A stretch of DNA of 64,000 nucleotides from Flectonema sp. DT1601. Lineage: Eukaryota; Euglenozoa; Diplonemea; Diplonemida; Diplonemidae. The translations under genes were made by a program, and so were the position numbers. Position 1 is the stretch's first letter. Each line of letters begins with the position of its first letter. The DNA is taken from positions 124,001-188,000 of the forward strand of contig OZ025807.1 of assembly GCA_964019425.1 (NCBI GenBank), given 5' to 3'. This document shows positions 34,123 through 43,052 of the stretch, piece by piece. The notes beneath the pieces are model-generated. The model was not told the DNA's origin and searched no databases. It saw only the letters and a program-made list of their open reading frames with translations.

Positions 34123-34839
34123 CTAATTACTATCGATTAATCGGTTAAGTCGTCTCTTGACTATGTTGTTCCTCCGCCTATCAGAGGGTGTTTCCTTCGA
34201 ATTCTCCGATTCAAGAGTTTTCTCTTGCTCCTTCATTCGATCTTCCTTTATCTGTGACATTAGGTAATTATCAAATTTCAGTTTCCCATCCGGATTAGCT
34301 TCTGGCCACTCCAGTATACCATCGTGAGTGTAGTTTCGACTAATTCGTGTTACCTTTGCTCCGTATGGATCCCCACCAAACACACATTTCATTTCATAAG
34401 CATCTTCATGATCTGCATAATATTGTTGATCTATATTATGAACACGATACCCAAGAGTGTCTTGATACAATCGAATTGCTGGATCGTTTGTATTCCTAAC
34501 ATGCAGTGCGATGTATCTCCCACCAAACACATCTTCGACTTGTTTCTCTGTCTGTCTCATCAACATAGTTGCGATTCCCAATTTCCTCGCTGGTCTGTTG
34601 GTTGCTACGCTGGTGATGTGTCCGTGCTCTGGAACGTTTCCTCTCTCCCCCTCCTCCTCCATCTTAGCCAAGACATAACCATTCATCTTACCATTGAAAT
34701 CTTCATACAAATGGATCAACTGAGGCCACAGGAATGCATGGTAAATATAATACTTCATTGAGTAGTTCTCTCCTAAGTTGCTGGTATTCGTCGCCTGCAT
34801 GTTCAGCAGGTCAGACATTCTGGATCGTCTGATAGGCAT
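34123..34839 (-). CDS. NAA10: N-alpha-acetyltransferase catalytic subunit NAA10 (ARD1), copy A
   Basis: Catalytic subunit of the NatA complex, which acetylates N-termini of nascent proteins at the ribosome with NAA15. The 238-residue product follows human NAA10 closely: IRRSRMSDLLNMQ, LGENYSMKYYIYHAFLWPQL, GKMNGYVLAKMEE, HGHITSVATNRPARKLGIAT (acetyl-CoA motif RxxGxA), YIALHVRNTNDPAIRLYQDTLGY and YYADHEDAYEMKC. The tail beyond residue 160 is lineage-specific and charged. Acceptor TTCTCAG (34854-34856) lies 14 bases before the ATG. A second copy lies at 39240..39959; the two share blocks of identical DNA, and sequence identity at the 5' side stops at the acceptor. Both remain open and keep active-site features. 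Confidence 0.95.
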   Translation of the reverse strand: MPIRRSRMSDLLNMQATNTSNLGENYSMKYYIYHAFLWPQLIHLYEDFNGKMNGYVLAKMEEEGERGNVPEHGHITSVATNRPARKLGIATMLMRQTEKQVEDVFGGRYIALHVRNTNDPAIRLYQDTLGYRVHNIDQQYYADHEDAYEMKCVFGGDPYGAKVTRISRNYTHDGILEWPEANPDGKLKFDNYLMSQIKEDRMKEQEKTLESENSKETPSDRRRNNIVKRRLNRLIDSN

Positions 34840-34853
34840 TTTGTAGGTGATAA

Positions 34854-34859
34854 CTGAGA
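34854..34859 (-). promoter_or_regulatory. Splice acceptor of NAA10 copy A leader
   Basis: TCTCAG after a pyrimidine-rich stretch, 14 bases before the start codon. The same acceptor and leader occur at copy B, while sequence further upstream differs completely. It fits a spliced-leader addition site or a 5'-UTR intron end. Confidence 0.6.
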
Positions 34860-34986
34860 AGGAAATGATTTCTTAGAATAGATATTTTCTTATCGCGCGA
34901 TAACACCGTTCTTCGGAAGTGTTTATTGCTTCTCGGAAATAATTTATCAAATATCGTATTGTTCAAACTTCACACAGATATGAATC

Positions 34987-36620
34987 GATCAGAAGTGGGG
35001 TCGCCCCCAGTAGCTCACATCTCATTCGAAAGAATCGTCAGAAATGAGGAATGCCTTATGGAGTTTACTAATCATCATTTCAGTAGAGAGGAAAGACAGA
35101 TCGCAGCAATTCAACCAGGAGAAGGTGAAGCCAGTAGTACGCTGCGCAATACAACAGAACTCGTAACTTGAAACTGAAGCAATGTGTTGCTGTAGGGTTG
35201 ATGTGAGGAGGGTGCAGAGAGCTGCAGTTCGAAGAAGGCAATGAAGGGAAGATCAGAGGTGGGGTCGCCCCCAGTAGCTCACATCTCATTCGAAGGAATC
35301 GTCAGAAATGAGGAATGCCTTATGGAGTTTACTAATCATCATTTCAGTTTAATACTTCCAAGAAAAAGTAGTCTTACTGCGCAAAACAACAGAACTCGTA
35401 ACTTGAAACTGAATCAATGTTGTGAGGTAGATGTGAGGAGGGTACAGAGAGCTGCAGTTCGAAGAAGGCAATGAAGGGAAGATCAGAAGTGGGGTCGCCC
35501 CCAGTAGCTCACATCTCATTCGAAAGAATCGTCAGAAATGAGGAATGCCTTATGGAGTTTACTAATCATCATTTCAGTAGAGAGGAAAGACAGATTGCAG
35601 CAATTCAACCAGGAGAGGGTGAAGCCAATAGTACGCTGCGCAATACAACAGAACTCGTAACTTGAAACTGAAGCAATGTGTTGCTGTGGGGTTGATGTGA
35701 GGAGGGTGCAGAGAGCTGCAGTTCGAAGAAGGCAATGAAGGGAAGATCAGAGGTGGGGTCGCCCCCAGTAGCTCACATCTCATTCGAAAGAATCGTCAGA
35801 AATGAGGAATGCCTTATGGAGTTTACTAATCATCATTTCAGTGGAGAGGAAAGACAGATTGCAGCAATTCAACCAGGAGAGGGTGAAGCCAACAGTACGC
35901 TGCGCAAACAACAGAACTCGTAACTTGAAACTGAAGCAATGTTTTCCTATCTGTTGCTGTGAGGAGGGTGCAGAGAGCTGCAGTTCGAAGAAGGCAATGA
36001 AGGGAAGATCAGAGGTGGGGTCGCCCCCAGTAGCTCACATCTCATTCGAAAGAATCGTCAGAAATGAGGAATGCCTTATGGAGTTTACTAATCATCATTT
36101 CAGATTGTGGCAATTCAACCAGGAGAGGGTGAAGCCAGTAGTACGCTGCGCAAAACAACAGAACTCGTAACTTGAAACTGAAGCAATGTGTTGCTGTGGG
36201 GTTGATGTGAGGAGGGTACAGAGAGCTGCAGTTCGAAGAAGGCAATGAAGGGAAGATCAGAGGTGGGGTCGCCCCCAGTAGCTCACATCTCATTCGAAAG
36301 AATCGTCAGAAATGAGGAATGCCTTATGGAGTTTACTAATCATCATTTCAGATTGTGGCAATTCAACCAGGAGAGGGTGAAGCCAGTAGTACGCTGCGCA
36401 ATACAACAGAACTCGTAACTTGAAACTGAAGCAATGTGTCTCCACCTATTGTTGTGAGGAGGGTACAGAGAGCTGCAGTTCGAAGAAGGCAATGAAGAGA
36501 AGATCAGAGGTGGGGTCGCCCCCAGTAGCTCACATCTCATTCGAAAGAATCGTCAGAAATGAGGAATGCCTTATGGAGTTTACTAATCATCATTTCAGTT
36601 TAATACTTCCAAGAAAAAGT
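34987..36620. repeat. Tandem repeat array upstream of NAA10 copy A (7 units)
   Basis: Seven copies of a conserved core of about 110 bases (GATCAG...GGGGTCGCCCCC...CATCATTTCAG) whose GGGGTC anchors lie at 34997, 35271, 35491, 35755, 36017, 36265 and 36512. Periods vary from 220 to 274, because the part after CATTTCAG is long, shortened or replaced by another sequence (the TTTAATACTTCC variant in units 2 and 7). The core has a GGGG/CCCC hairpin and a CTCATT/AATGAG pair. Unit lengths are not multiples of three, so the short frames inside are not a repeated protein. The array starts about 150 bases upstream of the NAA10 ATG. Confidence 0.95.
35479..35578 (-). ncRNA. Candidate box C/D snoRNA in each repeat unit (unit 3 shown)
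   Basis: On the minus strand the conserved core has, in order, a perfect C box ATGATGA (35572-35566), 30 bases, D' box CTGA (35535-35532), 12 bases, a weak C' box ATGAGAT (35519-35513), 26 bases, and D box CTGA (35486-35483). This is the order and roughly the spacing of a C/D snoRNA of about 90 bases. Starting exactly five bases upstream of D', 11 bases are complementary to GAGGAATGCCT, which I remember as part of the conserved SSU rRNA GAGGAATNCCTAGTAAGC region. Weak points: no good terminal stem, a mismatch at guide position 4, and a hairpin in the D-box guide. Tandem snoRNA genes in polycistrons are known from trypanosomes and Euglena. Confidence 0.35.
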
Positions 36621-36828
36621 TCTTCACTCGAAGAGGAATAACCAAGTGTTGTTTATCTTTTAATTTAGTTTTACATCTAATCTAATATAAGGAAATAATA
36701 TTTAATTACAAATGTCTTACAAAGATAGTGAGTAAGATGAAAACGAATAACTAAAAGTGTAAATATATATATAAATGAAACTAAATACCGTCTAAAAGAA
36801 ACTGATTGAATCGAGAGGTTGTATGTGA

Positions 36829-38244
36829 CTAAGCTTTCTGACTCAGTCGTTCTATTGTTTGAACCAATTCTTGTTTTGTTATCTTTTTGGACTTTTTTTG
36901 CTGGTTGGTAACATGTCGTTGCCATAGTTGTTTTCTAAGATGGACTTGATGGTCAGCTTGCTCGTAGTAGAGCCTCTGTACAGACTCTTTGAGTGATTCT
37001 GAACTACTGAGTTGTATTCTCGGAGGAGCAGGTAGATATCTCGCAACCAGATCTCGTTGACGTTGCTTTTCTTTCTCAACAGACTCTAAGTAAAGTCTGT
37101 TTGTCGATGCAGCAATACCTTCAGGGTCCAGTAGAACAGTTTTTTGGAATGGAAGCTCACTCTTTTCTAACCTCTCTTCAAGCTGTCTCTTTTTATCCAG
37201 CTGCTGATAATAAAGTCTAGTATTGGAAGCATTTACCTGTCGATTAGTAAGAATTATTCCTTTCTCAGCTGAATTCAGTTGTTGTTTTCGACTATGCTCG
37301 GCCGACAGCCGCTGCTCTTCAATAAAATCATCGTGAAGGCGACGAACTATTTTGTCGGTGAAATCTCGTGAGACGTTTGATTGTTTGGAATGTGATAACC
37401 AAGAAGTTGGTGAGTCACCCTTTCTCGGATTAGTTATTCGATCTGGAAAACTCGGTAAACTGTGACTCAGTCCTTGTGACTGCACCAGTGTCATTAATTT
37501 AGCGACTATATTTTCAGCTTCTGTTGGGTCTTCCGGAAGGTGAAAAAACATCCCACCTGCTGAGATAGCTGGCGGTTGATTGTGATAGCTAATCTTACCA
37601 TAGACATACACATTTCGCTTATCAATTGAAAATTGTAATCGTCCTTCACCACGACGACGACCAACTATTCTGATAGTCTTTTCAGTTGAAGGATCAACAA
37701 AAGAAATAGAACCTTCCCTCTTGTATCGAGGCCTGTTAGTTTTTGATAACGTTGAGACTGTCGGTGAGGTAGACACTCTGGTTAATTTTAAAGGAGTTGA
37801 GGTAAGGATAGGACCATCAGCGGGTTTAAAAGACGGAGGTGGTCGAGGTGCAATCATCTTCTCGCGATCTCTTCTCCGACTTTGCTGGTGGTGTGTTGCA
37901 TTGATTCTATTCGTTAACTTCGTCATTTGAACAGTAAAGACACCTCTCTCACCAACTTCATTATTATCGACATCGAGAGGGTCAGTTGGGTCAGTTGGTT
38001 GCTGTTCTGTTGTTGGTGACGCTACTACTTCTGAATTCCTATCTTCACCTGTTTTAGATGACACTAATGAGCCGAGCATTCCTACACGATGTAGTCTTCC
38101 AAGGTATTCTGCATACTTCACGTACATTCCTCCTTCAATTTCTACACCACACCCGCTGCAATATTTTCCCAGCCCTGCTACCTCTTCACCGCAGCTGTTG
38201 CACCTGGGAACAGGGCTGGGCGGTTTTCTCGGATTTCTTGCCAT
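36829..38244 (-). CDS. Zinc-ribbon protein with C-terminal RLY repeats
   Basis: A 471-residue single-exon protein that I can describe but not name. Residues 15-33 form a zinc ribbon (RCNSCGEEVAGLGKYCSGCG, CxxC spaced 13 from CxxC). The middle is basic and proline-rich, with a compact segment around 175-255 (ISFVDPSTEKTIRIVGRRR, FSIDKRNVYVYGKISYH) that may fold. The C-terminal half has three loosely spaced helical repeats beginning with Arg-Leu-Tyr: TRLYYQQLDKKRQLEERL, NRLYLESVEKEKQRQRDL and QRLYYEQADHQVHLRKQL, a pattern I associate with uncharacterised kinetoplastid cytoskeletal proteins. An excellent acceptor (CTCTACCTACAG) ends 10 bases before the ATG. It lies between the two NAA10 copies. 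Confidence 0.85.
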   Translation of the reverse strand: MARNPRKPPSPVPRCNSCGEEVAGLGKYCSGCGVEIEGGMYVKYAEYLGRLHRVGMLGSLVSSKTGEDRNSEVVASPTTEQQPTDPTDPLDVDNNEVGERGVFTVQMTKLTNRINATHHQQSRRRDREKMIAPRPPPSFKPADGPILTSTPLKLTRVSTSPTVSTLSKTNRPRYKREGSISFVDPSTEKTIRIVGRRRGEGRLQFSIDKRNVYVYGKISYHNQPPAISAGGMFFHLPEDPTEAENIVAKLMTLVQSQGLSHSLPSFPDRITNPRKGDSPTSWLSHSKQSNVSRDFTDKIVRRLHDDFIEEQRLSAEHSRKQQLNSAEKGIILTNRQVNASNTRLYYQQLDKKRQLEERLEKSELPFQKTVLLDPEGIAASTNRLYLESVEKEKQRQRDLVARYLPAPPRIQLSSSESLKESVQRLYYEQADHQVHLRKQLWQRHVTNQQKKSKKITKQELVQTIERLSQKA

Positions 38245-38257
38245 TGTTTTGCAACTG

Positions 38258-39239
38258 TAGGTAGAGAAAAAAAAAAAGGAAATTATATAAATTTATCATG
38301 ATTCTCCGACAAAAAAAAAAAGAAAGCAAAAAAACGCAAAAAGAAAACTTCCTGCTTATGATACTAATGAGAAGATTTTGTATTTACCTTACTTTTCGGA
38401 TTTTGAAAAAAAAAAAAAAAAAAAAAAAAAATAGTAGTTTTCTAACCTGGCTGTAACCAATGAGGTTTGCTTTAACTGACTTCCAATACTAAAACAGCTC
38501 ATCTTGGTGAATGAACAGAAAAAAAAAAAAAAAAAAAACACTTCAACAAAATTTTATTTTATCGATCTGCATAGTGATTCTTGCATAATTCATAGTATGT
38601 TGAAGAAGGATAAAGGAGAGAACTTTTTTTCTTTTTTTTCGAGACAGCATTTGGGGATACCTCAGCAAGGAGTATCTGTTTAAGGCTAAATGACTCAAGC
38701 TACTCTTTCTCTCAAACAATGGGAGCCAATGTCTTATTTTCTACGGTAAATAATTAAAACGGCATTTACTTGCTGGGAAGACACTTTGTTAGTTGACTGC
38801 CTTCAAAACAACAAAAACAAAAAAAAAAAAGAACTAAGTTAAAAAATAGAAACACACTATTGAGGGACTCCAAGCCAGAGTTCACGCTTGTCTTCTTTCT
38901 TTCAAAAAATCTTGTTTGTGCGCAATCGGTACAAAAATCCTAAAAAAGAGGAGTAGGTTAAGTTACGCTGCCACGATTCTCTTTCTACCGAACAATAGGT
39001 TTTTGTAGGTACAAAAAAAAAAAAAAAAAAAGGAATAAAAGGAAGCACACTAATCTTGAATTGGTCTCGGCTGAGACTCTTCTTTTCTTGTTCCCCAAAT
39101 TGTTCTAATATTCGTTATTACGTTACGTGTGAGTTTCTCATTTCAACAACTTAAGGAACACGCGCAATCTAACTTATCAGGTGGAGCAGAAACAAAGCTC
39201 TGATGAAGACCAGTTGGACACAATAACGTAATTCACCTA
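38258..39239. other. Intergenic spacer, homopolymer-rich
   Basis: A/T runs near 38405, 38520, 38820 and 39010; no gene seen. It shows no similarity to the 3' flank of NAA10 copy A that I can see beyond the coding region. Confidence 0.45.
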
Positions 39240-39959
39240 CTATTTACCATCTCTTAATCGGTTAAGTCGTCTCTTGACTATATTTGTTCGTCGCCTGTCT
39301 GAAGCTGACTGCTCATCAGCACCAGAATCCTTCGTCCTCTCCTGCTCTGCCCTCATTCGATCTTCCTTTATCTGTGACATTAGGTAATTATCAAATTTCA
39401 GTTTCCCATCCGGATTAGCTTCTGGCCACTCCAGTATACCATCGTGAGTGTAGTTTCGACTAATTCGTGTTACCTTTGCTCCGTATGGATCCCCACCAAA
39501 CACACATTTCATTTCATAAGCATCTTCATGATCTGCATAATATTGTTGATCTATATTATGAACACGATACCCAAGAGTGTCTTGATACAATCGAATTGCT
39601 GGATCGTTTGTATTCCTAACATGCAGTGCGATGTATCTCCCACTGAACACGTCTTGGACCTGTTTCTCAGTTTGTCTCATCAACGTAGTTGCGATTCCCA
39701 ATTTCCTCGCTGGTCTGTTGGTTGCTACGCTGGTGATGTGTCCGTGTTCCGGGACATCTCCTGTTTCTCCCTCTTCTTCCATCTTGGCCATGACATAACC
39801 ATTCATCTTACCATTGAAATCTTCATACAAATGGATCAACTGAGGCCACAGGAATGCATGGTAAATATAATACTTCATTGAGTAGTTCTCTCCTAAGTTG
39901 CTGGTATTCGTCGCCTGCATGTTCAGCAGGTCAGACATTCTGGATCGTCTGATAGGCAT
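39240..39959 (-). CDS. NAA10: N-alpha-acetyltransferase catalytic subunit NAA10 (ARD1), copy B
   Basis: Second NAA10 gene, 239 residues, with the same family landmarks as copy A (ENYSMKYYIYH, RKLGIAT, LHVRNTNDPAIRLYQD, YYADHEDAYEMKC). Differences cluster: a loop after GYV (MAKMEEEGETGDVPEH against LAKMEEEGERGNVPEH), the VQDVFSGRY region, and the tail after residue 205 (RAEQERTKDSGADEQSASD). The DNA between these patches is identical to copy A over hundreds of bases, including synonymous positions, which suggests gene conversion. It has the same 14-base leader and acceptor, and a repeat array begins about 160 bases upstream, as in copy A. Two copies may raise dosage or allow different NatA forms. 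Confidence 0.95.
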   Translation of the reverse strand: MPIRRSRMSDLLNMQATNTSNLGENYSMKYYIYHAFLWPQLIHLYEDFNGKMNGYVMAKMEEEGETGDVPEHGHITSVATNRPARKLGIATTLMRQTEKQVQDVFSGRYIALHVRNTNDPAIRLYQDTLGYRVHNIDQQYYADHEDAYEMKCVFGGDPYGAKVTRISRNYTHDGILEWPEANPDGKLKFDNYLMSQIKEDRMRAEQERTKDSGADEQSASDRRRTNIVKRRLNRLRDGK

Positions 39960-39973
39960 TTTGTAGGTGATAA

Positions 39974-39979
39974 CTGAGA
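39974..39979 (-). promoter_or_regulatory. Splice acceptor of NAA10 copy B leader
   Basis: TCTCAG, 14 bases before the ATG, preceded by a different pyrimidine stretch (TATTCC) from that of copy A. Homology between the two NAA10 loci ends here. Confidence 0.6.
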
Positions 39980-40120
39980 GGAATATTTAAGGAAAATACA
40001 CATAAATTGAAATATTGATACCTCCGATTGAACCAACGTAATCCAAAGCAAGTAATGAGATGTACTAATAGTTTTCTAAATAACAATTTACCAGTTCCGC
40101 TAGTCGGAGGATAAATAGCA

Positions 40121-40989
40121 GCAATGAAGAGAAGATCAGAGGTGGGGTCGCCCCCAGTAGCTCACATCTCATTCGAAAGAATCGTCAGAAATGAGGAATG
40201 CCTTATGGAGTTTACTAATCATCATTTCAGTAGAGAGAAAAGACAGATTGCAGCAATTCAACCAGGAGAGGGTGAAGCCAATAGTACGCTGCGCAAAACA
40301 ACAGAATTCGTCGAAGCAATGTGTCTCCACCTATTGTTGTGAGGAGGGCAGAGAGCTGCAGTTCGAAGAAGGAAATGAAGGGAAGATCAGAGGTGGGGTC
40401 GCCCCCAGTAGCTCACATCTCACTCGAAAGAATCGTCAGAAATGAGGAATGCCTTATGGAGTTTACTAATCATCATTTCAGTAGAGAGGAAAGACAGATT
40501 GCGGCAATTCAACCAGGAGAGGGTGAAGCCAATAGTACGCTGCGCAAAACAACAGAATTCGTCGAAGCAATGTGTCTCCACCTATTGTTGTGAGGAGGGT
40601 ACAGAGAGCTGCAGTTCGAAGAAGGCAATGAAGGGAAGATCAGAGGTGGGGTCGCCCCCAGTAGCTCACATCTCATTCGAAAGAATCGTCAGAAATGAGG
40701 AATGCCTTATGGAGTTTACTAATCATCATTTCAGTAGAGAGGAAAGACAGATTGCAGCAATTCAACCAGGAGAGGGTGAAGCCAATAGTACGCTGCGCAA
40801 AACAACAGAATTCGTCGAAGCAATGTGTCTCCACCTATTGTTGTGAGGAGGGTACAGAGAGCTGCAGTTCGAAGAAGGCAATGAAGGGAAGATCAGAGGT
40901 GGGGTCGCCCCCAGTAGCTCACATCTCATTCGAAAGAATCGTCAGAAATGAGGAATGCCTTATGGAGTTTACTAATCATCATTTCAGTA
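40121..40989. repeat. Tandem repeat array upstream of NAA10 copy B (4 units)
   Basis: Four units of the same family as the array at 34987, with anchors at 40144, 40395, 40648 and 40901 and more regular periods of 251-253 bases. Units are nearly identical to one another and lack the shortened variants of array A. The last unit breaks off right after CATCATTTCAG, the same point at which variants diverge in array A. The minus strand holds the same C/D-like box order in every unit. Confidence 0.95.
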
Positions 40990-41489
40990 GAAGGAATACA
41001 GACCTAAGCAATACCTTAACCGTTTCTAACAACTAACATGTGTAGTTCCTGAAAAAATAATAAACATTTGTAAAAACAAGACGTACACACTCTCACTATG
41101 ATATTGCAAACATATGATACGAAATGAAGTGGAAAGTGTTTGGGAGGAACGATTGATAAGGAACTTCACTTTGGGAGGGGGAAGAGCCTCTGGACTGGAC
41201 AACACCAGTGAACAGATAAAAGTCAGACAGTTGGAACAATAAATTTAATCAACGTGATTAAGTAATGCACCCTACTCGGGTCTTAATATGACAACTGAAG
41301 GAAACCGACATTCAAGAGATTGGCAACAATCGTAAACAGCTCGCTTACGAAGTTGCCAAGTCAGTACTACAACAAACGACATCTTCGTCTGTCGAATATT
41401 TCGTTTTTGATTACACATTCTGATTGAATGTCATCACAACTATTAAAGTAGCAACAGACCAGGAAATAGGAAGTCGGGTTGCCAACTGC
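40990..41489. other. Spacer downstream of RPL7
   Basis: About 500 bases of ordinary sequence that include the RPL7 3' region. No gene seen. Confidence 0.45.
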
Positions 41490-42677
41490 TTACAAAGCTT
41501 CACGAGAGATCTTCTTCTTAGGGGCAGCAGTATTTGGGTTGACAGGCATCGTGCTGAGGAGGTATGAGGCAAAGGAGTCCTCACCAGCGTTGGTTTTCTT
41601 CTCACGGATACGACGAGCAGCCTCGGTTTCGTCCTTGTCTGGAGGTTCAAGTCTGAATGGTGCCAAGAACGCTGCAACCTTTTCGAATTCTGGAGTGTGA
41701 TGTTGAATAACGTGTTCTACATCTTCTAAACAGAGAACTCCACTACTTCCCAAGTACTTCTCAACCATTTGGTTTCCGCTAATTGGTAATCTCATACCAC
41801 TTTCATTAGTGGTGTACCCTCTAGTTCTTACAAGTGTTCTTACCTGTTCAGTAGTTGGGTATCCCCATTTAACGTAATCACGAAGGATGTTTAGAGACGC
41901 GAGGGTTTCCTTATTCAGGGAAAGGAAGACACCTTCGTACATCTTTTCAAGACGCCATAACTGAAGCATTCTTCTACAGGTTACTGGGATATCGTCTCTG
42001 TGTGTGTTTTTGTGTGTTTTAAGATTAAATAAGAACTCACACTTTATAAAGGGTTAAGAATAATATAAACACTACAACTCATACCCTTTCACTCTAATAA
42101 CGAATGTAGTGCTTCCTTCGTTTGCTTCTGGAACTTTTGTTGACTGACGAAGTTCTTGTTTTTGTCTTCTTGCAATAACTTTCTTTGCGCCCTCTCTTCT
42201 TTTGAAGTTGTTAACGAAATCTCTAGCGTTTTTGAATACCTGATTATAATTATAATTATTGTGTGTAGTTGCACGTCATGTTTAGTTGGGGGTCATTGAC
42301 AGAAGAGATTTCACTCTCAGTTGGGGAAACAAACCGTCAATCAAAAAACCCCCTTGATAATAACAAAAGACATACCTGCTTACGAAGCCTCTTTCTTTCT
42401 CCAGCGTGTTTCTGGTGTTCCTGTCCGTGTCTTACTTTGTCAGCGTGAACCTGTTGAAATTATTTGTTTTGTAAGCCAACAGAATACTATCGCCTGTTTA
42501 CAATTACCACGACTAAAATAATAAAGAGAAAAATTTTCTAAAAAAAAAACATAGTAATCTACACACCTGCTCAATCTTCTTTCTTCTTTTTAAGACTGTT
42601 TGGGTGACACGTTCTCCCGGTCCACTAGCGATATGCTTTGGGACGTTTAGATTCTTTGATTTTCTGGCCTTCCCCAT
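41490..42677 (-). CDS. RPL7: Large-subunit ribosomal protein uL30 (RPL7), four exons
   Basis: Component of the cytosolic 60S subunit. Four exons join in phase: 42567..42677, 42376..42450, 42085..42239 and 41490..41997, with introns of 116, 136 and 87 bases (donors CAG|GTGTGT, CAG|GTATGT, GG|GTATGA). The product is 282 residues. The N-terminus is basic and ribosomal-like (MGKARKSKNLNVPKHIA); VFKNARDFVNNFKRREGAKK matches the eukaryotic-specific helix of L7; the uL30 core follows: FVIRVKG, RMLQLWRLEKMYEGVFLSLNK, LNILRDYVKWGYP, LVRTRGY, CLEDVEHVI and FLAPFRL. The C-terminal tail is charged and longer than in animals. A nucleolar RLP7-like paralogue is possible but less likely. Acceptor CTATTTTTCAG (42696-42698) gives an 18-base leader. 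Confidence 0.93.
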
Positions 42678-42698
42678 TTTGTATGTTTATTCTAACTG

Positions 42699-43048
42699 AA
42701 AAATAGAGTGTGAGACTTCATGTGTGTTGCGAAGTACGAGAGAAGCAGCATTGATCTTTTCGTTTCGTATTAAATCCCCCCCAGCCCCCTCCATCTTGCT
42801 GCCTGTCAGTTGAATGTAGTTCGCTGAACAATGATTTCCATTATAAATTAATACTTCGTTATTTTATTTTTTCTTTCTTTATTCTTTATTCTTTTTTTTT
42901 TTTTTTTTTTTTTCCCGTTATTATTCGGCGAAGCATATGAGAAAAGAAGAAGTTCGGTTTTTACAGATAGCCACAAGATTCACAACGAACTCCAACGTTT
43001 ATTTTGCTGTTGTTCGAACCTGTGAGAACTGCCTTTTTTTTTTTTACG
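42699..43048. other. Spacer between RPL7 and the piggyBac element
   Basis: Contains RPL7 upstream sequence and a T run near 42892. No gene seen. Confidence 0.45.
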
Positions 43049-43052
43049 TTAA

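Noticed and set aside
35500-35560. Hammerhead ribozyme on the minus strand of the repeat (CTGACGA present)
   Set aside because: The GAAA box and cleavage triplet with three proper stems are not present in the required order.
35560-35578. Plus-strand TACTAAT...TTTCAG in the repeat as a branch point and 3' splice site
   Set aside because: It looks convincing, but it lies on the strand opposite to all flanking genes and no exon follows. The divergence point right after CAG remains unexplained.
34123-39959. The NAA10 duplication as an assembly artefact
   Set aside because: The copies differ in patches, in their tails and in all flanks, and another gene lies between them, so two loci are more likely; read depth would settle it.
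34987-40989. Repeat units as a tandem protein family (short frames starting MKGRSEVGSPP)
   Set aside because: Unit lengths vary and are not multiples of three, frames break in each unit, and the DNA core is conserved regardless of frame. They are also on the strand opposite to the gene cluster.
34987-40989. Arrays as spliced-leader RNA or 5S rRNA genes
   Set aside because: No 5S internal control region, no leader-plus-GT donor, no Sm-like site and no T-run terminator in the units.
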